Positions 37,073-48,430 of a DNA stretch of 64,000 nucleotides are shown one piece after another; position 1 is the first letter of the stretch; every line of letters starts with the position of its first letter. Below the pieces are notes generated by a model. That model was given only the letters and a program-made list of their open reading frames with translations. It made no database searches and had not been told where the DNA came from. Source of the stretch: Maratus speciosus (lineage: Eukaryota > Arthropoda > Arachnida > Araneae > Salticidae); NCBI GenBank assembly GCA_963932465.1, contig OZ010800.1, positions 96,181,307 through 96,245,306 of the forward strand. Direction: 5' to 3'. The position numbers were made by a program, and so were the translations under genes.

Positions 37073-37436
37073 TTTTAAACAGTAAATAGAATATTACGAA
37101 GAAAGCAAACAAATATTAAAGCCAAATGATTTTTCAAATGTCACCACAATACAAAAATAAAAATAAAGCAACTGACGATAATTTTAATTCTGAATTTATC
37201 CAAAAAATGTTTCTGTGTACGAAGACTTTTGTGGTGTATTCTTTCTCTACCTCCTTCTGTTTTCATTTTTATATAAAAAGAAATCAGTCAATATTTAAAT
37301 AAAATGTTGGGTATTATTTAGAATAACACAGAGATAATATGGAACAATATGGGACTTCATATTCGAATTCAGTTCCAGGGTACTTCCTTTTTACTAAAAA
37401 ATGTTAAAGTGTATGGAACACATTTGGGAGCCCCTG

Positions 37437-38510
37437 TATCTTCTGAAATCTGATCTACTGCCAAGAGTTACCATCAAACATCAGTACAATATCAGTTAAA
37501 ATTAATGTGAATACTATTAAAAGTTTAATCAAATCCCTTTTGTATGAAATCATACCTGCTATAATATGCCAATTGAATATGGACCAGATTACGGAAGATT
37601 AGCTATAAAATCCCATCTAAAATTAAGTGAAAAAAAGAACAAATTTGAGTATGAGTATTTGCATTTAACAAATACTATCCCTACTTATCAAACACTAGAT
37701 TCCGAGTTCAATTGGTTTTTGTATAGGATTACACAATAAAATTCATACATGTTAACGTCCATAGATGACAATTGTTTATTGACATTATATTATTTCAAAA
37801 TGAACTAAGTTGTAATATTGTATAGTAATACAACAAGATATATTTTCTACTGAAAATGTTGCTTGTGGAATTTACAATTCTTTTGCAAAACCATGAGGAA
37901 AATTGATAAATTAAGGACAATTATTGTTAGAAGTGTGTTTGAATATTGTTCGAATGGTTTTCAAACATACTAAAGTTTTAGCTCTTGTTTTGGAAAATAC
38001 AGAGAACTTCAATTTGACTGAATGTACATTAGTCATTCGAGACTGTGTTTGAGAAAAATCTGGAGTAATGCCAAGTCACCAAATGATTGTCTATCTTGGT
38101 AATATTTGATAAAATGTTGACAAATTTGACACTGAAAGTATATTGTTAAATATATTGCTATTGATGATAACATGTTAATTTGGTGAAAATCCTATTCAAA
38201 CATTAGCAACAGATTAACAATTACCTCTTTTTTATTCACCTACTGAAATCTTTTGTAGTTGAGGTATTTTGATCCAAAAAATTTCAATTGTTGTTTAATT
38301 GTAAACATGTAGGACAATATCTCAAGCATAATATAAAACAAGAACGAAAAATTATGCATCAAGCATAAATTATGAACTTTTCAGTACTTTCAGAATAATT
38401 TAAGAAAACTTCACTGCTGTATAAGATGAAGGTATGATGTCAAAGTAAACAACTTGGAAAACACATAACACATTTGAAAACCCAATTACAGGAATTATCA
38501 TCAATAGTTG
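37437..38510. other. non-coding intron sequence
   Basis: AT-rich, no supported gene. See the weak similarity of 38071-38200 to 34551-34680. Confidence 0.5.
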
Positions 38511-38514
38511 GAAA

Positions 38515-39010
38515 ATATCCAAATTCTTTTGTGCAACCCTGTATATGATCTATAGATTTGCATATATTAAACTACATACCATGCTAAAATTTAGTTGTTA
38601 GGAAATGCATACAGTTGTAAATTCCCTTTCATCCATTTCTGTCAACAAACAGAAATGTACTTGAGATCTTTCGTGCTGCCCTGTATAAGATCTAAAGAAT
38701 TTCTACACACCAAGTAATAGGCAAACAATTAGTTTAATTTAAAAACACATACTATAACTTAAAATACACTTCCAGCAATTATTGTAATTAGTACTGTAGC
38801 CAAATTCTTTTGTGTGTCCTTGTAAATAAATGGTGAATGCTATACATACCATATCGTAAGCCTCTTGTAGTGCATGTCGGAGACACATATAATTTTCAAT
38901 ATGTTTGAAATAGTGTAACACCATTAAAATACACAGCAAACAATTTTTCCCCACAGACTGTGATGTAACAGAGTTCTTTTGAGTGTCCCAGGCAAGGAAT
39001 TATAAATGCT
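38515..39010. repeat. degenerate ~145-bp tandem repeat
   Basis: The word 'AAATTCTTTTGTG' followed by a 'CC.TGTA' element recurs near 38518, 38665, 38801 and 38968. Intervening sequence shares 'ATGCTA.ACA' words and is strongly diverged. Confidence 0.5.
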
Positions 39011-39383
39011 ACACACTTCATTTTGAATATGGAACATGTTACAGTAAACTTCATTAACATATAACAATTGCATGGCAAGACGAGTATATTTAAACAAGTT
39101 AGAGCATGGACAGAGAGAACGACAGACAGATAAACAAACTGAAATCATAAACACTTTTCGACTATGTTGAAAAGTGTTAAAAATAGAGCATTTTTTCAAA
39201 ATTTGTAGCATTCTCCCACTTTCAAAGACTGCAGGTCTCAGGACTACTTTTATCCCAAGTAAGAGGCAGTGATTACTTTAAATTTATTTCTAGTGTAAAA
39301 AAAAATTTTAATTATGAAAATTTAAATAACTGCAAATTACTTCTAAACTGCTACATAAATCAGCCAAACACAAGATATATATA

Positions 39384-39713
39384 CCGTATATACTCGCGTA
39401 TAAGTCGACTCGCGTATAGGTCGACCCCCTAACTTTTTGCTTCAATTTTGGGCAAAATCAAACCAATGATTTCACTTGCCAATGCAATAAGGTAGTAAGT
39501 TAACAAAAACAAATCATTGAAAATTTTTTAAATGATAAATTATTATTATTTTTATATTTTATATATTATTTTTCTATTCATACACATAAAATGCCATATT
39601 TTTGCAGTGTTCGAAGTTTTTGTTTTTTAACTCACTCGTGTATAAGTCGACCCCCCAAATTTGCTTACCGAAAATTGTGAGAAATTCCTCGACTTATACG
39701 CGAGTATATACGG
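39384..39713. mobile_element. pogo-type MITE with CCGTATATACTCGCG ends
   Basis: A 330-bp element flanked by TA with perfect terminal inverted repeats of at least 25 bp (starting CCGTATATACTCGCGTATAA) and second copies of 'TATA(A/G)GTCGACCCCC' inside each end. Same terminal family as 20926-21692 and 6781-6871. Confidence 0.88.
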
Positions 39714-40613
39714 TAATTATTTTTTCTGTTGGCCTGTCCCCACCCATACTATACAATTTAAATATCTAAAAATACTTTTAAATTTGTTATTAGGATATAT
39801 CAGTATGTTTCCATCAATGGATGAATTAGTAACAAGTTTACAATGTGAGTATCTATCTGTTGAAAGTCCAGCGGTTGCTGCACAAAAGGCACAAGGAAGC
39901 AGAGGCCCTTAGTCCATACTATCAAGAAAATAAGGGAATTTTTGATTGGCCCTTTCAAAAAAAAAGAAAAAAAAGAGATTTTGATGAGTTTTGTGTATTG
40001 GTTTAATCTCCATATTATACAACGAATACTGTTAAAGAATTATTTTGGAGAATATACACATCCTTTGAAAATAATATGGCATCCAAGTTTAGATATAAGC
40101 ATATTATTCTACAGTTTACTCAAAATTTCTAAATATATCTCAGAAAATCTTTTTAAAATAAAAGCTACATTACATACCAAAAAAGAAAGAAAATGAACTA
40201 AAATGAAAGTTACAATTTCTCTTCACTAATTACTAAATGAAAGAAGGAAAAAGGTATTATATAAAATTGTCTTATATAAAATTCAATTAATTCTAATGTT
40301 TTTGGCTACAGACATATGCACAACATAGATACACCTATATAGTGAGAGGAAGCAAACATAATTGTCTGCAATTGTCTATTCTGAATACAAATCCAAACAT
40401 AATACTTAAAAAGCATATTTCTATAAAAATACAGAAAACTTTGATGACTGATATTAAATTTCAAACACCCATAGAATAAATGTAAAATCTACAAATCACA
40501 TATTTACATTTTGTAAATGGGCAATAATCTCAAATTCACTTAAGTTATGGGGGAAAAAAAATAATTTATAGTCAATAAATAACATTTGAAAAATATATCC
40601 GAAAAAATACTAC
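39714..40613. other. non-coding intron sequence next to the middle exon
   Basis: AT-rich, with frames of 83 and 84 codons on the plus strand that show no domain. Nothing else recognised. Confidence 0.5.
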
Positions 40614-40755
40614 CGTTCTTTCAATTTGCAAAACTTCCTCATAAGATGGAGGCTTATCTACAGCCCTCAAAGCAGCAATTTCATCACTTATGCTGAAGAT
40701 GTCGCTGCTCCTATTTGATTCACTTTGTTGAAGTTGCTCTCTTCTGCAGAATGAC
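40614..40755 (-). CDS. middle exon of the PY-motif membrane protein
   Basis: A 142-nt exon: acceptor TACAG (40760-40756) on its 5' side and donor GTAGTA (40613-40608) on its 3' side. It enters with one base that completes an Arg codon begun in the previous exon and leaves in phase 0. It encodes SFCRREQLQQSESNRSS, then DIFSISDEIAALRAV, then DKPPSYEEVLQIERT. The basic-cysteine start (RR-SFCRR with the previous exon) is a typical cytoplasmic border of a membrane span and a possible palmitoylation site. PPSY is the first PY motif, 24 residues or so before the PPEY motif of the next exon, so WW-domain ligases could bind in tandem; this binding is inferred from the motif. The same three-exon assembly has no stop and conserved phases, which is strong evidence that the exon is real. 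Confidence 0.85.
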
Positions 40756-41695
40756 CTGTACATATAATAGAAAATAGAAATATAAAATTTGATATGGATT
40801 GTAAAGGTAAATCAGGGAAAAATTGGAGTTTTAAACATATAACAATTTATACGCATATATATTTTAACACGCATTAAACAAATACCATAGTATTTTGAAG
40901 TATACATACATGACACCATATCAAGGATTCATAATACATGCTACGGTGATTATTTCTTAAACCATGGATGATAGAAACATACGTCTAATTACAAAATGTA
41001 TTCGAAGATAGTTTTCAGTTATGACATTTGTTTTATAAGGGACTGTATACTATGCATTAAAGTATAAAATTTTCATTTTTAAAATGGTCCCATTTTCATA
41101 TAACTTTAATTTAGCAAAATATTGTCCTACATCTAAGAAAGACATTGGTAAAACCACCATTCTTTCAAAACAAAAACTTAGTGAGTTATAATTTGAATGA
41201 TATGAATTTTCATTGTTTTCTGGCACTAAGAGTGCATCTTTCAATTTTTAGTGCCAGAAAAACATTGTAAATTCATAAATCTAAACTGTCATAACTTAAT
41301 AAATTTCTGTTGTAAAAGAATAGGAATTTTTTCAATGTCCTTCTTAGAATTAGGCTAACAGTTTCTAAGTATAAGGAAGTAATCAGACTTTTATAAAACC
41401 AAAAACTTTCTGCGCACATAAATATTGGGTCAAAAACTTTCTGCAAATTAATTTAAGGTTTAAGAAAATAATGTGTTATATTACTTTGACGGTATGAATT
41501 AAAAACAGTAGTTTTAAAATAATTATCATTTTAATTACAAATTAATTAATATTAATTACAGAATAATTATGTTGGCTAAAAAAATAATAAAGCTAATAAT
41601 CCATGATTCTGTTCTTAATTTTCAAAAAAATTAAGGCAGTCATTTCCGAAAAATAAAAAAAATCGATCATAAATCCGAAAATTTAACATGATCGG

Positions 41696-42150
41696 ACATA
41701 AAATACATCGCGAATTTCGACAAATGGTTGCAAAAAAAAATCAATTTTGTCAATCGTTTAAAGAGAAATTGCCAATTTCGTTAAAGGATCGCGAAAAAAT
41801 GCGAATTTTGTCCAGGGATTATGAAAACAAAACCGTGAATTTCGTCAAAGGATCGTGAAAAAACGACAAATTTCGTCAAAAGATCGCGAAAAAAAGGCAA
41901 ATTTCGTCAAAAGATCGCGAAAAAATGACAAATTTCGTCAAAAGATCGCGAAAACTGCAACTTTCGTCAAAAGATCGCGAAAAATACGGCAAATTTCGCC
42001 AAAAGATCGTGAAAACCTGCAAATATCGTCAAAAGATGCACAAAAACTGCAATTTTCGTCGTGCCAGGAGTGGATCCCCCCTCCCCTCTGTTATGATCTT
42101 GCAGAAAATTTGCTGTGAATTTGAGAAGTTTTTTTTACTCAGAATCACCC
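41696..42150 (+). repeat. ~31-bp minisatellite array with tail module
   Basis: Units 'AAATTTCGTCAAAAGATCGC' plus GAAAAA and 1-5 variable bases, 29-33 bp each, most regular at 41870-42020. After the array come 'GTGCCAGGAGTGGATCC', a C/T tract, 'GCAGAAAATTTGCTGTGAAT', a T-run and CAGAATCACCCCTG, the right terminal repeat of the hAT-like carrier seen at 31105-31118. A matching left end is only partly visible (TGATTCTGT near 41602). Confidence 0.85.
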
Positions 42151-42156
42151 CTGGTT

Positions 42157-43204
42157 TTGGAGTGATTCTGAACAAGTGAATCATATTTTGTAAGGAGAGG
42201 TCTGTTCACAGGTATCGTCATTAAAGAGATCGATGAATTTTTATTGCGGCCCTTTGACGAAATTCTCGTTTTTTAAGAGATCATTTGGCGAAATTTCCAT
42301 ATTTCCGCGTTTTTTTGACGAAATTTCCGTTTTTCTCGCGATTCTATGATGAAATTCGCACTTTTTTGTGATCTTTTGACAAAATGCTCTTCTTTTCTCC
42401 TATCCTTTGACGAAATTCCCGCTTTTTTTGCGGCGTTTTGACGAAATTCGTGTTTTTTTTCGCGATCCTTTGACAAAATTAGTTTTTTTCGCTGTTCTTT
42501 GACTAAATTTGCATTCTTTTCGTGACCTTTTGACAAAATTCGTGCTTTTTCCATTATGCTCTTATGAAATTCGATTTTTCCTGCTCTTTTTGGATGAAAT
42601 TTGCTTTTTTCTGCGATTGTTTGACGAAAATTGCTTTTTCTTTCGCGATCCTTTGACGAAATTCGCGTCTTTTCTGTGGCCTTTTGACGAAATTCGTGTT
42701 TTTTTCGCGATCCATTGACGAAATTCGTGTTTTTTTCGCGATCCATTGACGAAATGCGCGCTTTTTCCGCGGCCCTTTTACGAAATTCGTTGCCGAAATT
42801 AGTTTTTTTCCGCGATTCTTTTACGAAATTTGCATTTTTTTCGCGATCCTTTGAGAAAATTTGTGCTTTTTGTGCAACGCTTTTACGAAATTAGTTTTTT
42901 CCTGCGCTTCTTTGACGTAATTTGCGTTTTTTCTGCGATTCTTTGACAAAAATATTTTTTTTCCACAATTCTTTAAAGAAATTCGTGTTTCTTCCGCAGT
43001 CCTTTGAGGAAATTCGCGTTTTTTTCGCGATACTTTGACAAAATTGGTTATTTTTTTGCGAACGATTGACGGAATTGGTTTATTTTCGGCGACCATTTGT
43101 TGAAATCCGCAATATATTTCTGTGATATTTTTTTTATGTCTGAATTTTCGGACTGATGGCCGATTTTTTAAAATTTTCGGAAAATTCGGAACAGAATCAC
43201 CCCG
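42157..43204 (-). repeat. inverted minisatellite array in hAT-like ends
   Basis: The same minisatellite on the opposite strand ('TTTGACGAAATTCGTG' plus TTTTTCGCGATCC), about 28 units over 42240-43060, the largest array in the window. It ends rightward in CAGAATCACCCCG and starts leftward with GGAGTGATTCTGAA, the two ends of the carrier family. It lies head-to-head with the array at 41696-42150, separated by only a few bases. Long stop-free minus frames (157 and 130 codons) are translations of the repeat. Confidence 0.82.
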
Positions 43205-43412
43205 GGCAAACAATAAATAAATCGTACATAAAATTGGGGACCATTTTTAATTTTTCGGTATTTAAAAAAAAAAAAAAAAAAAAGAACAAAAATTACTTTT
43301 TTTTTTCAAAGAAAATTTCTGCAAAATTCGGAATTTTGCGGAAAATTTTCTGCGCACGGCGTGCGTCTATATTATACAACTCTGGAAGTAGCAAAAAAAA
43401 TTAATTTATATA

Positions 43413-44313
43413 CAGTCAAACGCGATTAAGATATGTTTCAAAGGACTTAACAAAAGTCACGTATTAAGTGGGGTCGAATATTAAACGTAGTTTGCATAAT
43501 TCTGTAGGGACTGAACTTTTTCATGTATCAAATCATTTAAATGAAATTTAGAGCTTTAGTTTATATGTTTACTGTCGAAAATTGTATCATTTATGCACAC
43601 TTAGATGAATTATAACTGTGTTAAAGTTAACTCATTGTTTGTATTCATAGAACTGGCCGGAATAATAACTGGAAATAAACATGTATTCAAATATAACTGT
43701 CAATTAATATGTTACAACAAAGAATAAAACAACAAAAATATATCTCTTGTTAGCCTAATTTCTTTTAACTGAAACCAAAGATATTAAATCTTTGCAACAC
43801 AACCCAGTTATTAAAATCATATTTAGTACTTTTAATAATACCTTATAATCAGTCCATAATTTCTTATACAAAAAAAACTACTATGTCAAAAAAAAACAAA
43901 AAAAAAACATAGAAAACATAAAACAAACACACAAAAGCAGTCACATTTGTTTAGTCTTCACAAGTTTTAGTAGTTTTTTTTTTTTTGCTCTGGTCTTGGT
44001 TTAACATCTGCTAATTTAGTAGGGCTTTTTATTCCAATATCTACCAATATTTCTGATTAGTAATATTCGCTTTGCTTAATTAGCAGTGTCAGTTAAGTGG
44101 ATTTTTCATTACAATATCTATCACTTGTTCCAAATAGTAATCTTCCTGTCATTAAATAAACTTGTTATTACTAATCAAAATAGTTGTACATATTTGAATT
44201 AAAAAATCCACTAAATTGGCAACACTGTGGAAAAGTGAATAAATTTGTATCTATGTCTATGAATTTGCGTCTTAACTGAGACTTTTTGCCCCAAGAGACC
44301 GAACTTTACAGTG
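43413..44313. mobile_element. Tigger-type non-autonomous element
   Basis: TA-flanked at both ends. The left end is CAGTCAAACGCGATTAAG and the right end is the complement of CACTGTAAAGTTCGGTCTC, with 'CTTAACTGAGAC' just inside; the two ends are only loosely alike. Related to the fragment at 1682-1975. No transposase frame. Confidence 0.55.
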
Positions 44314-44936
44314 TAATAACCATTCACATATTAAATGAGAGATTTTTACATTAGTCTTATGAGCAATGTTCAAGGGAGGTTTAAGAAATAATCACTATAA
44401 CCCCTATTTCAATGCACTGGTATAACATGCCAAAAAAATGCCTACATGTTTTTTGACATTTAGTTTAACATAAAGCTTTACCAGCCTTGCTGTTTACAAT
44501 GCACTTCATTAAATCAGACTAATATAAACTTATTAAATTTAAGAAAATTCACTTAATTTCAGGGTGGTCACAAATATCTATCTTATGTTAAAATTCCCTG
44601 ATATTTCACGTCAACGTTGAAATAATGAAATTTTCATTTTTTCAACTTCATTTATTATTGTGGTACAAACAGTCATTATAAAGTAAAAGTGGATATTTAA
44701 ACAATAATGTTACAAACAGTGTGGTCACAAATACTTTATATCAAATTTTCATGATATTTCCCTGATAATGATTATTTTGTTGGATATAACAACATTCCCA
44801 CGCACAGTCATAATTTAGTACAATGTATATTAAAAAAATACCTTCACAAGGTAAAGAAAATCATATAAGAGTACAAATAATAGATACAAATAATTTCATT
44901 TTTGAAGTATTATACTTGAAACTATATCTTTTTAAG

Positions 44937-45085
44937 CCAGATAGCACACTGAACAGACAAGCAACAAAAAAGCGTGAATCAAGAGACATTTCACCCTGTT
45001 AACAAAGAAGAAACCAGTTTGAACACTAGAATTTGTCTCCTGTCTTAATTATTTTGTAACTAGTCTGTTCAGTGTGTGATCTGCC
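44937..45085. mobile_element. 150-bp hairpin element
   Basis: Inverted repeats of about 24 bp, CAGATAGCACACTGAACAGA on the left and the complement of CAGATCACACACTGAACAGA on the right, with a short loop. Its size and structure resemble a small MITE; no clear target duplication. Confidence 0.55.
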
Positions 45086-45269
45086 TAAGGCAACATTTGC
45101 TCAAAGACAATCATTTGTTTATTTTATTTATTTTTCTGATGGGTGGGTGGGTGGGTCTGTAAACAGACAACAGAGAAAGAAGTTATGTTGACAATTTTCA
45201 AGATGGGAAATACTGTGGTTAATTTGAGAAAGATATTCCTGTTCTCAGAAACTATACATGTTCCCATGT

Positions 45270-46000
45270 TCAAGACTTGAAATTTTGCATACTTATAGCT
45301 GAACACCATACATCATACGACAAAATCATAAAATTTTGAAAAAGTCGTACATTTAATCCTTTGGGCTCCCACATGTGTATTTTAAACAATTCTTTCTATG
45401 TGAGCCTCTAACTAGGTTGGAGGCGTGAAATTTTGCATACTTATAGCTGAACACCACACATCATGCGACAAATCATAAAATTTTGAAAAAGTCGTACATT
45501 TAACCCTTTGTGTTCCCACATGTATATTTTAAACAATTCTTTCTAAGTGAGCCCCTATTTAGGTTGGAGGCGTGAAATTTTGCATACTTATAGCTCAACA
45601 TCCCAGATTACACGTCAGATAATAAAATTTGAAAAAGTTTTATGTTTAACTCTTTCAACTCCAGCTTGTGTATTTTAAGCAATTCTTTCTAACTGAGCCC
45701 CTAATTAAATTGGAGATTTGAAATTTTGCATACTTATAGCAGAGCACCTGAGGCCAAGCGACAAATCATAAAATCTTGAAAAAAATCTTATGTTTAACCC
45801 TCTGAGCTTCCACATATGTATTTGAAGCAATTATTTCTAAGAGAGCCCCTAATTAAGTTGGAGACATGAAATTTTGCATACGTATAGCTGAATAACTCAG
45901 ACCACACGACAAATCATAAAATCTCCAAAAAGTCTTATATTATCCCTCTGGGCTCTAACTTGTGTATTTTAAGTAATTTTTCTAACCTCCGCCCTTTTAA
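45270..46000. repeat. ~147-bp tandem repeat, five copies
   Basis: The word 'GAAATTTTGCATAC' recurs near 45279, 45429, 45574, 45719 and 45867. Each unit also has 'GACAAATCATAAAAT', 'AACCCTTTG.G.TCCCACA' and 'AATTCTTTCTAAGTGAGCCC'. Copies diverge toward the right. Confidence 0.85.
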
Positions 46001-46560
46001 CCCGGGGAGAAATTTTCCAACTTTTGCCGACACCCCTTTGACCCTTCTTTCATATTATGCACCATAGCCTTTCATATTTTAGTTCTATTTTTTACCGCCA
46101 GGTGCGCCTACTGATCTCGGGTGCTATGGGCCCAATCCCCTCAACTAATATATCTACGGATAGTATGTAAAACGGGTTTTCGTTCGGATAGATGTTTGTT
46201 TAGAATCGAGTGCACCCCCTGGTTGCGAAATGTGGAACTAACAGATTTTTCAAAAAGATAAAGTGTTTTCAAAGGAATATTAAATGAAACCCTCTATGCA
46301 ATCTGTGATCACACTTACACCCTTGTTTTTATATCTCTATTATATGTGTGCACTATTGTTCGCACTTTAGGAGCTGGGCTATGACCTTGGTGAAATTGAC
46401 AGAAACTTAGTGTAATCGTAATTGTGGTGACCGCTATAACAAAAAAGTACCATATTTTTATCAAATATATTCATTTCATTAAAATCATGATTTTAATAAG
46501 ATAATTTAAATCATGATTAGATTTTTTGCTGTTAATCACGCGTTAAAATCATATTTTCTC
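46001..46560. other. non-coding intron sequence
   Basis: Slightly GC-richer near 46020-46150, with AT-rich sequence beyond. No repeat or coding signal identified. Confidence 0.4.
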
Positions 46561-48430
46561 TTGAGTTGGGGGAGTTGGTACCTTTCGGAACCCAATTTTG
46601 CTCATAATAACACACTTTTTTCGATTCAACATAAATAAATAAGTTTTGCATATTTTGGAGTGAAATTGTTACAGCTTCAAGAATAATACCCTAGCTCTAA
46701 AAAAATTGCCACAACATTTGTAATTAAATAATATATATATATTTAAGAATATATAATGTATACACAAAAGTAAAAGAAAATACTTACCAGGGTTAGAAAT
46801 TAGGAACTCTAAGTAAGGTGTCAAATGACGCCTGCAATTTTATTTCTAGGTGCCAAGCTGCATTTCATTGTTGCAATTTTATGTTATAGTATCACATTTT
46901 CCCATTTCTTTTTTGCAACGACGTTAAGAATAATTTTATTTCTATTTTTATGTGTTAAAGGCAGGGAGTGGGCTGTACATATCTCTGAGATAATCACTAA
47001 AGCAAAGTAAAAATTGGATTTCTATAAAAGTGTGAAACTTGATTAAACTACAATATTTGGATTCTGGAAAAATGTTTAGCTATTCTTTTTCTAAAGTTAA
47101 TATAAATACAAAACAGATCTTTAAGCAGTTATGTCCATTGAAAGAAAATCTGAACTTTTAGATACATCCAGAGATAAGCCTAGTTTTAAAAAAATCCTGT
47201 GACTGAAAGTATGTATCAGAAAATAAAAAAATAGCAAATAAAAGAACCTTTGAATAAAAATTATGATGTAGCATTTAAAAATATTCGCAAATCCTACATT
47301 TTTTTTTTTTTTTTTTTTTTAAGTGGTTAGTGCTAAAATTTTAAAACATTCTTAATACAGTATCTTATTTTATCAAAAACATGTGTTCTTGGAGTGCATG
47401 TGGCAGGGGGGAAAACTTATGATAAGGTATGAATGATAGAGTTTGTAAACAAAAATTAAAGTGAAAGTTAGGTGTCAAATTTGATGGCTAGACATAATTT
47501 TGCGGTCGTGAAATCCAATAATTTAGTTGCATTTGACGATTAACGATCGCTAATTTCTAACCCTGATACTTACCTCTCTTTCTTACAATATAACTTCTGA
47601 AAAATACATAAGAGAAACTAAATTTTTATATCAAATTGAAGCTAAATATCACCTTTATTCTTGAAACATAAAAAATTGAACTTATCAAATATTTTATAAT
47701 TTTTCTAAATTAAAAAAAAAATTCATTTTCTTTTCATTTTAAGCATTTATGATAAATTTTTAATTAAAAATAATATAGAACATTTGATAAGTTCAATATT
47801 TTAGGTGTACAGAATAAAGGTGATATTTAGCTTCAATTTGATATAAAAATTTAGTTTCTCTTATGTATTTTTATGTATTCTCTTTCTTACAATATAACTT
47901 CTGAAAATACATAAGAGAAACTAAATTTTTATATCAAATTGAAGCTAAATATCACCTTTATTCTTGAAACATAAAAAATTGAACTTATCAAATATTTTAT
48001 AATTTTTCTAAATTAAAAAAAAAATTCATTTTCTTTTCATTTTAAGCATTTATGATAAATTTTTAATTAAAAATAATATAGAACATTTGATAAGTTCAAT
48101 ATTTTAGGTGTGCAGAATAAAGGTGATATTTAGCTTCAATTTGATATAAAAATTTAGTTTCTCTTATATATTTTTCAAAAGTTATATTGTAAGAAAGAGA
48201 GGTAAGTACATAACTTTACTTTTGTGTATACATTATATATTGTTAAAAATATATATATTATTTAAATTGCAAATGTTGTGGCAAATTTTTAGAGCTACGG
48301 TATTATTCTTCAAGCTGTAACATTGTAACAATTTCATCCTAAAATATTCAAAACTTATTTATGTTGAATCGAAAAAAGTGTGTTATTATGAGCAAAATTG
48401 GGTCCCAAAAGGTACTAACTCCCCTTAACT
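46561..48430. mobile_element. long-TIR (fold-back) element, interrupted by a hAT
   Basis: The left arm starts GAGTTGGGGGAGTTGGTACC and the right arm ends GGTACTAACTCCCC. The arms stay complementary for more than 200 bp at the outside (for example 46600-46780 against 48210-48410) and then for about 115 more bp inside, from CTCTCTTTCTTACAATATAA to its complement. The hAT at 46788-47565 lies in the left arm. In this copy the central part is also tandemly duplicated by ~297 bp (two hairpins side by side, 47574-48206); the other two copies of the region have one. Confidence 0.8.
46788..47565. mobile_element. hAT element, CAGGGTTAGAAATTAG ends (copy A)
   Basis: Perfect 16-bp terminal inverted repeats CAGGGTTAGAAATTAG and complement, with a perfect 8-bp duplication ATACTTAC at 46780-46787 and 47566-47573. 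778 bp. A 61-codon frame at 46825-47010 is conserved in the three copies only because the copies are recent; no transposase motif. Confidence 0.93.

Larger units (their letters stand above)
34945..37436 (-). mobile_element. Tc1-like DNA transposon, inactive
   Basis: Flanked by TA. Ends CAGTAGCTCCCAAAAGTGTT (left) and the complement of CAGGGGCTCCCAAATGTGTT (right). The word 'AAAAGTGTTCGTACACTTA' is repeated ~200 bp inside the left end (34955 and 35152), and a matching inner copy lies at about 37210-37235, the IR/DR arrangement known from Tc1 relatives. Minus the nested Tigger element it is about 1.7 kb, normal for Tc1. It contains a broken transposase. Confidence 0.9.
11126..40613 (-). other. 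intron, 29.5 kb, filled with transposable elements
   Basis: Bounded on the minus strand by donor GTAGTA (40613-40608) and acceptor CAG (11128-11126) preceded by a T-rich tract. Removing it joins two phase-0 exons without a stop. Nearly all recognisable content is mobile elements listed separately. Confidence 0.75.
40944..44395. mobile_element. TIR-bounded composite block
   Basis: The left end CGGTGATTATTTCTTAAACC and right end GGTTTAAGAAATAATCAC are inverted repeats, each next to TA. The left ~390 bp belongs to the family at 4505-4880. The 3.45-kb span includes two minisatellite arrays and a Tigger element, so it appears to be an old element expanded by later insertions. Confidence 0.5.

Noticed and set aside
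39661..40196. 83- and 84-codon plus frames as exons of a further gene
   Set aside because: The first begins in a MITE terminus, and neither has splice context or a domain.
41855..42060. CRISPR-like regular spacing of the ~31-bp units
   Set aside because: Units are contiguous and variable, with no distinct unique spacers, and the context is a eukaryotic intron.
42273..43213. Long minus frames of 157 and 130 codons
   Set aside because: They are translations of the minisatellite; residues repeat with the DNA unit, and unit length is not a multiple of three.
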